Source: Apostichopus japonicus
Lineage: Eukaryota > Echinodermata > Holothuroidea > Aspidochirotida > Stichopodidae
Assembly: GCF_037975245.1 (NCBI RefSeq)
Contig: NC_092567.1
Coordinates: 26,084,376-26,148,375 of the forward strand
DNA length: 64,000 bases
Direction: 5' to 3'
Shown: positions 23,901 to 41,065 of the stretch, one piece after another
How positions within the stretch are numbered: the stretch's first letter is position 1
Layout of the letters: each line of letters begins with the position of its first letter
Made by a program: the position numbers and the translations under genes
Notes under the pieces: model-generated
Seen by the model: only the letters and a program-made list of their open reading frames with translations
Database searches by the model: none
Told to the model about the DNA's origin: nothing

Positions 23901-26181
23901 GGGGGTGGGGGAGGGAAGAATTTGGAGGAGGATGGGGGATGACTGCTGATGAGGGTGGGAGAAGGTGGAGGAGGTTGGACAGATGTGGAAGAGGGAAGAT
24001 GGAGGTGGGGAGGGGAGAGAAGAGTTTGGAGGAGGATGGAGGTAGACAGTTGAGGAGGGTGGACAAGGGTGGAAGGTGGAGGAGGGAAGATGGTGGAGAA
24101 GGTTGAAGGAAGACAAAGTGGGTGGATAAAGGTTTGGGGGCAGAGGGTGGAGGAAGAGAGTGGAAGAAGATTGAGGAGGGTGGATGAAGGAAGAGCGTGG
24201 AGGAGGAGGGTATAGCAGAGGGCAAAAGAGGGTGGAGATGAGAGAAGCCATTGAATTACACAATGATAATTGCCATTAGAGAAATAGTTAACTGTCACTC
24301 CAGGTCGTAAGTTTCAGAAATATTTCTCATTTCATAGAAATGAGTTTAATTTATTATTTTTATATCTTTTTCATTCAGTTCAATGCCTACATGACTACCA
24401 TTAAGGAACTTGTGACGAAAGTTGAAACAGACCACAAAGGAAAGTTGGAACAACTCAACAGTCTTCAAGAGGAACATAAGTTAGTTTCACAGATGTTTTC
24501 TGAGTTTTTTTTACATTTCTACTCTGTTGTTTTCAATTAGTGAAATGTTTGAGAATTGAAATAGTAAGTGTAAAAGTTAGTTGGCCTGACGTAGTACAAT
24601 AAAACATATTTCAGAGAATAGAACTAAGAGCTTATGTATCATGCTTTGAGTGGGATTATATTTTTGGAGCTATTTCCGGTACCACAAAGTCCCACTAAAA
24701 GGTGCTCGGGCCTCCAGGCCCTCTTCCTGGGTCCGACCTAGATAGTTACTAGTTTGTTGGAAAAGTTTCAAGAAAGCCTCTACTCTTGATGTTCTTATAA
24801 CTTTCCTTTCCATTTCTTTGTCCTAGAACATCCCTTCAGTTTGCACAGAAACTTCAAGATGATAAAAGTGCAACCTCTGATCCATTTGTTACTTTGGAGA
24901 AAAAGCCTGCAGCTAAACCGGAGCCGTCTGGGGAGGTGAGCTGTTTTCCTTTCTACTATATTATGTACTGATGTTGAGATACCAGTAGTGTCCAATATTC
25001 GGTATTAAACCTTCCACATCCCCTTTTGAATCTGCGATAGTGTTACATCAGGTGGGCTGTTCCATGTTATTGAGAGAAGTTAATATTGGTTCCTGCCTCA
25101 GAGCAAGTCATTTCAATGAAAAGTGAAAATTGTGTTTTTTTTTGCTCAGCTGTGTGAATTTTTACCCTTCATTTAACAATAATTACTAGTATTATCACAC
25201 TGCGGTACTGGAATTTGACGCTTTCAGAACAGCTGAGAAGGTCAACAAACATATCTCACAGCTAAATCTCTTTTTGACCACACTTTGTGCTTTCATTTTT
25301 CATTTCAGGTGGAGGCAATGTTCCAAAGCTTTGGTCTGGAGAACTACATGGGATCTAGCTCTGAAAAACTAAGAGCAGCAAATGCTGGAACTGATGATCG
25401 TACTGGGACAAGTGGGTCAGGAAGGGGTCCAATAGTCCCATCCCAGCCAACTCAGCTTTCACTGACCTTGGAGGAAAAACAGAGGCTTCAAAATGAACAA
25501 GAATTTCAGCAGAGAATGAAACAGCAAAAGCCCATATCTGCAAAGACCCCGTCTGGGCCATCAGGGCCCAAGAGAAATGACCCAAAGGACCTGACCGCAT
25601 CGCTGTTGGACTCTAGCATCAACCGACAGGTCAAGTCTGTTGCCCAGCCAAATTACAATTCTTCATTGGGCCTTGGAGCTGGTGTAGGCCTTGGACCTGG
25701 TGTAGGCCTGAACAACTCCACCTTGGGCTACAACCCCTCCCACCCTGCCATTAATCAGCCAAGTGGTATGAATGTGATTGGCTCTAATCCAGGCCAAACA
25801 TCTTTACAGAGTAACAATCAACCCAAACCTAAAGTGGACATGTCTGCATTTGATTCTCTACTGGAGACACAGTCATCTCGAACAAAGCCCTCACTCAATC
25901 AAATGGGTCCTCCTCAAAGGTCAAATCAAGGTCAGATGATAATGAATCCTGGCATGCCAGTGCAGGGCATGATGGGAATGCAACAACAACAGCATAGACA
26001 ATTTCAACCAATGGCAGGGGGTATGCCATCCACAGGACAATATTCAATGTATGGAAATACAAACCAAGGCAGAGGCAGTATGCAGACCGGTCAGATGTCC
26101 GGTGGGTTTGACCCACTGGCACCGTCACCCACAAAGCAGAACAGTAACCATGGTGATAACCTACTTGACTTCTTAAATTAA
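14997..26181 (+). CDS. SCYL2: SCYL2 (SCY1-like pseudokinase 2, CVAK104)
   Basis: Thirteen coding exons: 14997-15304, 16055-16199, 16761-16910, 17772-17987, 18566-18682, 19796-19921, 20203-20502, 21195-21308, 22757-22889, 23414-23532, 24379-24479, 24827-24935, 25309-26181. All phases agree, giving about 936 residues (human about 929). The start MEMFNKFKST is chosen because it follows a likely leader acceptor and matches human MESMLNKLKS. The kinase-like N-half has HGN where active kinases have HRD (MIHGNICPENIIL) and GFDF where they have DFG. The middle is a HEAT-repeat solenoid (GLPKILSKLPKRVILQRVLP ...). The C-tail is Gln/Asn/Gly/Met-rich and ends GDNLLDFLN, with a clathrin-box-like LLDFL. 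In the family, SCYL2 binds clathrin and AP-2 and acts at endosomes and the trans-Golgi network. Many introns carry tandem repeats. Confidence 0.96.
15305..16054 (+). other. SCYL2 intron 1
   Basis: Donor AG|GTGAGA at 15305 and acceptor TTACAG ending at 16054. MITE copy 2 occupies half of it; nothing else was seen. Confidence 0.8.
15383..15750 (-). mobile_element. TTAA-flanked MITE (piggyBac-like), copy 2
   Basis: Inverted copy in SCYL2 intron 1. TTAA lies at 15383-15386 and 15747-15750 with 360 bp between, the same length as copy 1. The ends are AGGCATTGAAGACTCGCC and, reversed, AGGGTGTGAAGACTCGC. Confidence 0.85.
16200..16545 (+). repeat. Tandem repeat of about 116 bp, three units
   Basis: Begins at the splice donor of SCYL2 exon 2. 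Units share GATATGATCCTACTACAGG and GGTTTGTATGGACTGCTG; landmarks recur near 16204, 16318 and 16434. The first unit includes the splice-donor neighbourhood. Confidence 0.75.
16911..17771 (+). other. SCYL2 intron 3 with a duplicated splice-donor flank
   Basis: The first about 100 bp is a direct duplication (about 51 bp period) of TTGTTGTGTGGTAACAATGC followed by CATGAGTTAACACAGGCTGC. The rest is unremarkable AT-rich intron. Confidence 0.7.
18738..19695 (+). repeat. 47-bp satellite array, about 20 units, in SCYL2 intron
   Basis: Unit includes ACACAAGATGTTAAGTCATG and AACCATGTCGGTCCTACTTA, then CAATTGT. Most units are within a few bases of the consensus; later units drift to GAGTCATGTCGTTCC. 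The array lies in the intron between coding exons 5 and 6. Confidence 0.92.
20088..20202 (+). pseudogene. Possible decayed duplicate of the start of SCYL2 exon 7
   Basis: TTGTTTAG followed by AGAGTGGTTCTAAAAAGAAT and GTTACC resembles the true exon start 115 bp downstream (AGAGTGATTCTTCAAAGGGT, GTTACC): 22 of the first 28 bases agree, and the phase-0 reading starts RVVLKRMLP against RVILQRVLP. Similarity fades after that. Confidence 0.35.
20503..21194 (+). other. SCYL2 intron 7
   Basis: G-rich at its left end (about 20540-20690, several runs of four or more G), otherwise plain AT-rich intron with no feature recognised. Confidence 0.6.
21309..22756 (+). other. SCYL2 intron 8 with an interspersed-repeat fragment
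   Basis: Around 21385-21500 the sequence AAGTTGGCCTGACATTTCGA followed by TCCTAGCAGGATCTTC looks like a dispersed-repeat end. A fragment of the same start (GTTAGTTGGCCTGACG) recurs near 24577. No exon was recognised. Confidence 0.4.
23715..24240 (+). repeat. Purine-rich G-run minisatellite in SCYL2 intron 10
   Basis: Irregular units built from GGAGGATGGGGGATGACTGC and GGGTGGATGAAGGTGAGGAG. The minus strand is open in several frames as Pro/Ser/His-rich text purely because of composition. Several clustered G runs could fold as quadruplexes. Confidence 0.85.
24480..25308 (+). other. SCYL2 introns 11 and 12 (interrupted by exon 24827-24935)
   Basis: Two short introns. The first holds a short palindrome-rich stretch (GGGCCTCCAGGCCC near 24708). 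No other feature was recognised. Confidence 0.6.
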
Positions 26182-26945
26182 AAACAAATATGGATGTAAA
26201 TTACATGTGGATGTAAGTAACTTTCCTTGATGTTATCATTGTTCCAGTTAATGAATCAAAACCATCATCATTATCTTAAGACTTATAATAAGTTAATTAA
26301 TTCACTCAAAGGCTAAAGAAAATTGGTTTAGGCCATTAGACAAGGGAGGGATTCCCAGTGACCCCACAGTACCACCAGTGCTTTGTGTCAATTGTGTCAT
26401 AAGGGTGCGGTATAAATGTACATTATTATTATTATTAGTGTGTATGATTACAAGACACTATTGATGCTGAGGGAAGGGTATAGGGGGCTGTGTACTATGT
26501 TGTTTTTGTGTTATGCACTAGTTTCACACAATAGTCTGCTGAGATGACCTCTATTGTTTAATATTGTCCAGCCTTGCTGCAGGGAATATTGCAGCCGCTG
26601 CAGCTTTCAAGTTTGTAACCAAAACAAGTATATAAATTAAGCATCCTGTAGAATTGTTATCTTGTCAAACTATTAAAATATACATATTTCTTGAGCAGAT
26701 CCAGGACTTTAAGGAAGGAGGGAGGGGTGGGGTGGGGGGCTCAGTACATGTTGGAGTCAACTTAACCAACACCTATATAGAGGGATCTGGGGGTCCTCCC
26801 CCAGAAAGAAAAGTTTAGATTTGGGAGGGGGGAGTGTCATTCTCCCAAATCTGTGCCTGTACATGTATGTGTAAGCACGATAGTGTTTTCTTTTGTGTTT
26901 TTTGTCATGAACTATATTAATAAACTAGTTTAATAACACCTGATT
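26182..26945 (+). other. SCYL2 3' UTR with a SINE-like tail
   Basis: Follows the TAA stop at 26179-26181. AATAAA lies at 26919-26924. A segment ending GTGCGGTATAAATGTACATT then ATTATTATT (about 26395-26440) looks like the 3' tail of a SINE. Confidence 0.55.
26919..26924 (+). other. Likely SCYL2 polyadenylation signal
   Basis: AATAAA, the first canonical signal after the stop codon on this strand. A later AATAAA near 27382 is an alternative. Confidence 0.5.
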
Positions 26946-28011
26946 ATGATCAGTTAAATTTTGTGCAATATTGATAATGGTACTTTTTTCATTTGTGGTG
27001 ATTCAAAGACATTTTACAGGAAATTATTCATTGCACAAACCTATTAATATTTATTGCATTTTGTGCAAATGTTTTCATTGTTAATGAGGAACAAGAACAA
27101 ATTTTCGAATTGCCTTAGCTTTTTTATCATAGTTCATGGCTTACTCAATCTTGATGTATTCTATCATGCTGTTTGGAAAATAATTGAAAAATGAACCAGG
27201 CAAGAAAAAAAAGGAAATATAAACAGAGAGAAGCCATGGTCTCTTTGGAATTGATGGAAATTATTTGTTGAACTTGCACTGTGGCATTTACCCAGGTGGG
27301 TAGGTGACAGATATGAAGAGGGACCAGGGAGGGGGAGATTGGGGGGGCAGAAATATATCTGTATGATATTGGAGTATATTGTAATAAATGGGGTCTTTCT
27401 TTTTGCAGCAGGGGATGGGTGAGGGGAGCGGAGTGATGATAGTTATTATCGCCAAGTTTTTGAAGGAGCAGGTATCACTATATTTAGTATTTCCATAATG
27501 GGTTTGAAATTGAGAGATGGCAGAGTTATCAATAAATCAGCTGTTCATGATTGCTGGTTGCCTTAACATTATACTAAACTAGATTATTTTCAACCAAACA
27601 TATAATTTTTACTTTGCAGTTCATGTACTGTTTGAGAGTGTCAGATCAAATCAAGAAACTAAATGACTTTGGAATGGTTAGTCAGTAGTATGGTAGAACA
27701 GTAAGACCTTCAATATGTAAGCGGCTTCTGAAATTGATATGTTGCGGAACTTACCAACATATCCAGCCAAAGCCAATTCCACTGCAATTGGTTCGTAGAA
27801 TATTTCAAGAGATTTTCCAAATCTCAAGAAATTAAATTTTGATTCAGAATGATAAACATATCAATTTTTTACTCAATTCAGTAGAGAAAGAGTTAACAAA
27901 TTATCTAATCTTTTATTGTCATGTATCGTTAGTGTAATCTCCCTTTGCCTGTAAAGTACCGAGCTTTGGTTAAATATTGCTTCCTCAGTTGGCTGGCAGA
28001 AAGAAAGCGAG
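26946..28011. other. Intergenic, between SCYL2 and the SINE
   Basis: Nothing beyond G-rich patches (27325-27350, 27415-27435) was recognised. Confidence 0.6.
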
Positions 28012-28552
28012 GTAAATATGGGGGGCGGTGTGGTCAAGTGGTTAAGGCAGTGGACTGGTGATCTAAGGATTTACAGCTTCGAGCCTTGGCCAGATCATTG
28101 CGTTGTGTCCTTGGGCAAGGCAGTTGGCTGGCAGAAAGAAAGCGAGGTAAATATGGGGGGCGGTGTGGTCAAGTGGTTAAGGCAGTGGACTGGTGATCTA
28201 AGGATTTACAGCTTCGAGCCTTGGCCAGATCATTGCGTTGTGTCCTTGGGCAAGGCACTTTATTTCCATTGCCTCTCTTCACCCAGGTGTATAAATGGGG
28301 ACTTGTGAGGTAAGGTAACTTGTAAATATAGTTGCGTGTGCCAGTTGGTGGTTGAAGTCCCCCAGGGGACACGTGGTTGTGGTGCACTGTGGTGCCCGAG
28401 GAGAGATTGATTGAATTGCGCACACTTTGGTGTGTAGGTGTGACAAGTTACCAATGACCAAGGCTAAGTTGTCAAAGCGCTACGATCTCGATGTAGCAGC
28501 GCTATATAAGTGTCTAATATGTATGTAAGTGTCTAATATGTATGTAAATATG
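28012..28552 (+). mobile_element. tRNA-derived SINE with target duplication and duplicated head
   Basis: The head GGTGTGGTCAAGTGGTTAAG resembles a tRNA A-box region, and CTTCGAGCC fits a B box. The body TGTCCTTGGGCAAGGCACTT ... CTCTTCACCCAGGTGTATAA resembles the conserved central domain of broadly distributed marine-invertebrate SINEs (Nin-type, named from memory). The tail ends AGCGCTATATAAG. GTAAATATG lies at 28012-28020 and again at 28544-28552, a 9-bp target duplication. The head with its left flank is present twice, at 28012 and 28147 (about 135 bp apart); the first copy is cut off at GGGCAAGGCA. Confidence 0.8.
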
Positions 28553-28814
28553 CCAACCAAGCTAGGTAACGTTGGCTTCTCCCTAAGATCGTTCGTTATG
28601 GTTTTCTCATGAGAATGTCAAAATTCAAATACTCCAAACTCATAAATAGTGGTCTATATACATCCCATTCCTAAAATGCTAATTACTATTTGGAAAACAA
28701 CTCAATGATTTCCAAGTACAAAAAAGTAGTTTTACAGTATCTGTTTTTGAATGTTTCTTGGATTTTATTGAATCAAGTTGTTCACCATGCTTTACATATG
28801 TTCAATTTACCCTG

Positions 28815-29480
28815 CAATGAGGTATACCTTTAAAGTGCCTCATATTGACCTTTGTATCTATTTAGATTTATTGATCAGTGAGGTTTATATACAGTAAAAG
28901 GACCTCCTAATCTTTTGTATGTATTTAGTTTATCCTGCAAAGAGGTGTATATGTAACATGCCTCATATTGACCTTCATATCTATTTAGATTTATCAAGCA
29001 GTGAGGTTTATATACAGTAAAAGGACCTCCTAATCTTTTGTAGGTATTTAGTATTATTCAGCCATGAGGTGTATATGTAACATGCCTCAAATTAACTCCA
29101 GTTATGAGATTAAGCATGCCTCTTGTTGAGCTTTGTAGCTACTTTTATTCAGCCATGGGGTTTATGCTAAAAGCACCTCATACTTTGTATAGCTACTTAG
29201 TTTTATCCTGCAATGAGGTGTATATGTAATATGCCTCAAATTGACTCCAGTTATGAGGTTTAGCATGCCTCTATTGAGCTTTGTGGCTACTTTTATTCAG
29301 CAATGAGGTTTATGCTAAAAGCACCTCATACTTTGTGTAGCTACTTAGTTTTATCCAGCAATGAGGTTAACATCTTAAAAGGTCTCATATTGACCCTTTA
29401 TCAACTATGTAGTTTTATCCAGCAACGAAGTTTACGTTTAAAAGTTGTCATATTTCTTTTGCAGCTATTCAGGTTTTTTG
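28815..29480 (+). repeat. Higher-order tandem repeat, periods about 122 and 149 bp
   Basis: Units open with GAGGTGTATATGTAACATGC and alternate with GAGGTTTAT...CACCTC and TTTAGTTTTATCCAGCAAT. Unit starts fall near 28819, 28942, 29064, 29214 and 29362. Short GAGGT...CCTC arms recur inside each unit. Confidence 0.75.
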
Positions 29481-29499
29481 CAGCTTTTGTAGAGCTGTT

Positions 29500-32102
29500 A
29501 AGTGTTTGTGGTAGTTTTACTTAACCAGAAAACAATAGAATAAGCCAATATATGCTTTGTGTTACATCAAAGAGTTTACTTATAGAACATTGTATTTCAT
29601 TTTAAATATTAAATAAACAAATTAAAGGAATGTTTAAGTGCAATGATCGAGTAACAGTGTCTGATTTATGTTTATGAAAATCAAAATTACTGAATAAAAT
29701 ACTTCACCATGTTTTTGTTTAAAAAGTTTTTTATTTGAAAACTAGCTGACCTAATCAGACACAGATCCCATATCATGACCAAAACTTAATTCCCAAGCTC
29801 CAATACTTAATTCTTCATAGCAGCTGAAGGTGAGGGTGGAAGTAGTGGGGAGGTGTGGGGTGGGGAGGTGTGGGGGTGGGAGGTGTGAGATAGGATGGGG
29901 CAGATATATCCAGATATTTCCCAGTAGGTTAAATTATATGATCCCTCTGCACTTAGATCAGTTATTAAGAAGGGAATGAGAATTACTTAAATGAGAAGAA
30001 TATGTTGACTGCGCATCCTCCTAGCCGGTCGCTTATAGGGGATACCTTTAATGTAAGAGTTGCCAGCGTTTCAACAATATATTCCATATGTTAACAAGGT
30101 ACGTGGAGCTACCAAGTCGTTAATAGAGAAAATCTTTACGTTATAATGTCAGAGGTGCGTCTTTGAGCCCTCATACAGTAGACTTGTGTTGTAGAATCTG
30201 GATGTTGTAATTTATGAAAACGAGCAATTATAGCTTTTTCACGATACTTGAAGTCACATGCTCGCCTCCCCTAATGGTGCTTCCATAGGAAGTTATGGAA
30301 TTTTGTGGCACACAATGCGAGGTTCAATTCTGTCAAAAGTTTGACATAACTTTTTGGTTTGCCTCCTCAAATTAAAGTCTACACCTCAAAAGTTTGTTTC
30401 TCTTTCATTATCAGCAGATTGAGACCTCTCCCCCCCCCCCTTCCGATCATAGCTGTTGGTTGGGAACCTTTATGGCATGTGGGCATATTCAAAACTACAG
30501 CTATATGCATATTTTTAAGACTCGTACAAATTAATCTCTTCTCAATTCAGCCCACTGATAGAAAAATACAATGTCACTACAGTACATTTTTGATAGTTAA
30601 TATATTCTTTAAGATCTTTCTGCATAAATGAAACACCAAAAAAATAAATAAAAGTTGTCGTCGTAATTAACAAAAAGGACTTATCACCATTGTTTATCAT
30701 TAATATATATGAACCTGTATTCTTTAGTAATTCTACTTCAACGGTATAGTATGACTTAAGGAAAAATGTTAGTCATGATATGTTATAGGTCAAGAAAAAA
30801 TTGAATGCTAGTAAAGTTTCTTCCAGTTTCAAAGATGTTTGATCAGCTTCAAAATAAGTCTATGGAAAGTCCCTTTAAGGCTAAAATTATGATGGTGTTG
30901 GCTCCGAGTCCGTGCCAGCATAAATGTTAATCCATAATGGTCTGCTTGTTACACTTAAGTGTTCTGTTTCATCTGAGGAATCAACCTTGTATGTATATAC
31001 AAACAGTATATTAAATGATTGTCTTAATAAATTTTTTGAATTATTACAATATAAACTGATATAGATAACGATTAATATCTTTTCCCTTAGTAAGATTTCG
31101 TGGATGAATAGTTTGATAGATTTTGAAGTGACTAATGCAAAAACTGAAAATTTAAAGATGACCATTCTGCCCATATTCTCTGATATTAAAGGCTCTAAAG
31201 CATATATTTAACAGCCTTATCTTCAGCAATATATATCTGAGATCAAACACCAAAGTTGTTTTATATGAAACAGCAGACAACCCCATAGAATAATGAACAT
31301 GATACACTGTAACATTGTACTGATTCATACAGAAATTCAGCTACTTACAGTAGTTTTCTACAAAAATTAAACTTTAATTAAATTATATACATATAAACAA
31401 ATCCAAAACTGTACATAAAACTGTACATAAATTCATCAAATGGTGCACAAACTACCTAGCCTCCTTCTAAAGAACACATTTCCACGAAAGCAAAACAAAT
31501 AGGATCTAGTGATTGCAGAATTTGGGACTGAACAATTTCCAAAAATAAGCATCTGAGCATCAGCAGCACAACATCAGTTATCAGATAAATTGTATATGAA
31601 GATGAATACATTTATAGTTCAGTACATTAATAGCAGAGTACATTAATAGCAGAGAACATTAATAGCAGAGTACATTGATAGCTGAGTACATTAATAGCTT
31701 AGTACATTTATAGTACATTATTAGAAAGGTCTATAACACTGCAGCGATGGAAAGATCAATAACACTAACATCAGTTAGCAATGAAAACAATAAAACTCTC
31801 ATTAGATTGGCTTTTCAGTTCTCTGGCAACAAAGAATACAACCAGAAATGATGATAAACACCTGTTTGAAAAAAATAGAATAACAAAACAGTATAATTTT
31901 GCATTAGCTGTTTCTCTTTCTTTCGCTTTGAATGAAACTAAAACTTTAATTACTAGTATCAGGATGGTAACATTTTAACCAGCATTTTACTGTGTGCACC
32001 CTCCTCAGAAGAATTTCATCAATGCAAGACATTTGTCTAAATTAAGGCCCGTTTTCCCGGTATTTCTACACAGGGCCCTTTCATGTAGGTATTACTGCGT
32101 TA
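29500..32102. other. Intergenic, 3' of tetraspanin B
   Basis: AT-rich. A G-rich stretch (GGGGTGGGGAGGTGTGG) lies at about 29840-29890. A 17-bp tandem repeat (GCAGAGTACATTAATA) with about six irregular units lies at about 31620-31715. No exon was recognised. Confidence 0.55.
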
Positions 32103-32491
32103 CACAGTGGCGGAGCGTCAATAAAGTCGGGCGGATGCCCCCCCTCCCCCTCCCCCTGACGGACTCAAATGGACTGCTGGCGCCCTTTCCAGCTCTTATA
32201 CCACTTTTTACTGATTCGTGATTATTGACTTTTTTTTGCGCTCTCATCTACTTATTGACATTTGTCACATTTTGTTTTGTAATTTGGTGATGACACCTAT
32301 TTATTCTTCGTTTATCTGCAAATTAGCCAGGCCCGGAAAGGGTCATTTCCGGCGATCTAGGGAGTATCTTTACTCCAAAAATTTCTGTACGCTACGCGCC
32401 AACCAGTGGTGGCGCTCCGCTTAGATAGTGTCAAAAGCGCCCCTACAGACCATTTTCGTCCCTCCTGACCAATGCCCTAGCTCCGCCACTG
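32103..32491. mobile_element. hAT-like MITE with terminal inverted repeats
   Basis: Ends CAGTGGCGGAGC (from 32105) and GCTCCGCCACTG (to 32491) are perfect 12-bp inverted repeats. ACTGCGTTA precedes the left end (32094-32102) and ACTGCGTA follows the right end (32492-32499), an 8-bp duplication with one extra base. The interior has C runs and a half shared with 13541-13880. About 390 bp, with no transposase. Confidence 0.8.
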
Positions 32492-32666
32492 ACTGCGTAT
32501 GATCTGTACTGTTCATAGAGCAATAAAACTCAATGAAATATGAGCACCAGCACCGAGTGAACTTGCACGCAGACACGTTCGATGATTAGGCCTATAGTTC
32601 AAGGTTACGCTTGTGCAGTTTGGCCAAACAAAACAAAATGCTTTTCAGAAACAATTAAGTTAAGGC

Positions 32667-39069
<6,403 letters not shown>

Positions 39070-39759
39070 GTTCTTCTTGACACTGGATCGATTCGCCTTC
39101 AAATATGATAAATAACAAATAGCTTGTGAAACATGTAACAAACGCAAATTTGTGAAGCAATAGGCTATAAGTATAAGCGTGTCCCCTGATACAGATGTGA
39201 TAATCTGCGGGTATTCTAGTGTTATTTTATGGGGATGCCGAAATTATAAGACTGTAAAAATGATGTAACTTGACCCTTGCTGCCCTATTCCGACAGATGC
39301 ACAAATAGAAACGCCAAAATAGGAATGCTAATTAATTGAACTGTTGGGAAGATGGTGGCGAGAGGGGAGATTTAATCCCTCTTAATGGAAGCGTGGCCGT
39401 TAAGCAGTTGAGTGTATTCCTCTTTATCATCGGGTTCCGGATTTTCGATCTCGACCATATATGATTTAAACTTGCTGATTTGCAATGTTGTCGAGTGCAC
39501 CGGGATTTTTTAGGCCTACTATATTGGTTAATTGCGAATTGGGAACTAGTGCTTTCTAGATCTGTTTTGCAGTGGTTTCGGCGGAACAACAGGATTTGAG
39601 GTTTCTGCGTTTGTTCCTTTTTTCTTTTTCTTTTTCTTCACCAAATTAAACCAAGCCTGTGCCGCAGTGATGAATGAGATAAGTTCACCTCCTTGAGTGA
39701 TTAATTGAATTATATTTGCAAGTTTTGTTAACGTTTCCTTAAACTATGAACCGTAAAAC

Positions 39760-39811
39760 AATAATAAACATTAAGCTAATTATTTAAATAATTAGCTTAA
39801 TGTTTATTATT
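39760..39811. repeat. Perfect 52-bp palindrome
   Basis: Left arm AATAATAAACATTAAGCTAA plus TTATTT is followed at once by its exact reverse complement, 26 bp per arm with no spacer. It lies about 0.7 kb upstream of the tetraspanin B start codon, just before a G-rich patch (39829-39853). Confidence 0.95.
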
Positions 39812-40700
39812 TTTTGTGTTGGAGAATGGGAGGGGGGTTGGGGGGGGGGCGGTTGACGGGTTGTGTGTGTTTGAGTTTTTATTTTACTTTGCATTCCTTT
39901 AGAAGAAGCTGATCGCTCTACGAGCTATCCATTGAACATTTAGTTTTGGCTTCAATTCACGGTCTAGCAATCACTGTCTGTCGATGTATACCCCCGAAAA
40001 AAAAACAGTATATACTAATTCCAACCTCTTTGCAGTTGTCCCCGGCATAACAAGTATATATTACACTGTTTACCTACCACTGCTTTTGTTAAATGATAGT
40101 TATAAATAACCAGTTATGTTGTTCTTTCATTTGCACAGCGGTTACTCATTGGGATTAAGAAGGAAGTTTTGTGCACTATAGTATGTCGGATTGTAATCTA
40201 TAGCTAGTTAACAGTCCTTCTTCATATTGTCCGTACATAGGAACTCTGCATTACAACATGTTTAATGTGTGACTTACTGCTAACTTCAACCTTTTTTCTT
40301 ATTTAAAATTATTTCACGTTGATTTTAACGAAGAAAAGAAGTAAGACGATATGAATAATAACTTTATTATGAATTAATTCGGCAAACTCTACAACATTTC
40401 CGATCCCGATCTTTGCATCTGTAAAACTCAGAAAATTCATGTTATTGCATAACGTCGTATATACCATCTAGAGACCAATATCATAAACGACATGCGCTTC
40501 TGGCAACGATGTGTTTTAAACTCTATATAAACTCTATAAGTAACACTGACTGAAAGGTTATTCCTATATCGACAGCAAATGTAACTCTGGATCTTCCGCT
40601 ATTGACGAACTAAACTGACGATCGATAAACCCCCCCCCCCCCCTCCCAACCCCCTCTCCACTTGCTTTGAATCAGCATAGGCAGCTAACCGGCTTCGGCA

Positions 40701-41065
40701 TTAAAGGGTGTGAAGACTCGCGCACAAAGAAACGTCTCATGCCGGTAATCTGACCCAGTTTCGAATGAGGTGTAACAGAAGTGTTAGACACCACCATCGA
40801 TCCCAGAAAATACACACACAGCTTGCTACCGTCGGTAATTATACACTAGTGTACAGTCAATACATACAGCTACGATCGGTCAATACCCACAACACAGTCA
40901 ACATAGCAGCGATGGACATCTCTGGTCTAAAAGATAACAAGGTGTTTCGTTTCATTACCGTCTGTATTTTGTAGCGACAAGAAGAAAACGTCACTTGCAA
41001 GCAACGGAAAGTTAACTTTTTCAGAGCGCGGCACGCGCTTTGAGGCGAGTCTTCAATGCCTTTAA
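40701..41065 (+). mobile_element. TTAA-flanked MITE (piggyBac-like), copy 3
   Basis: 357 bp between TTAA at 40701 and TTAA at 41062, in the spacer between the two tetraspanin genes. The terminal repeats are the same as in copies 1 and 2 (GTGTGAAGACTCGC / GCGAGTCTTCAATGCC). Confidence 0.85.

Noticed and set aside
23709-24298. Pro/Ser/His-rich open frames of 170-190 residues on the minus strand
   Set aside because: Shadow of the purine-rich minisatellite; several overlapping frames are open at once, and there is no homology or splice support.
28018-28090. Functional tRNA gene
   Set aside because: A- and B-box-like motifs exist, but no proper cloverleaf or anticodon stem was found, and the sequence continues into a SINE body with target duplication.
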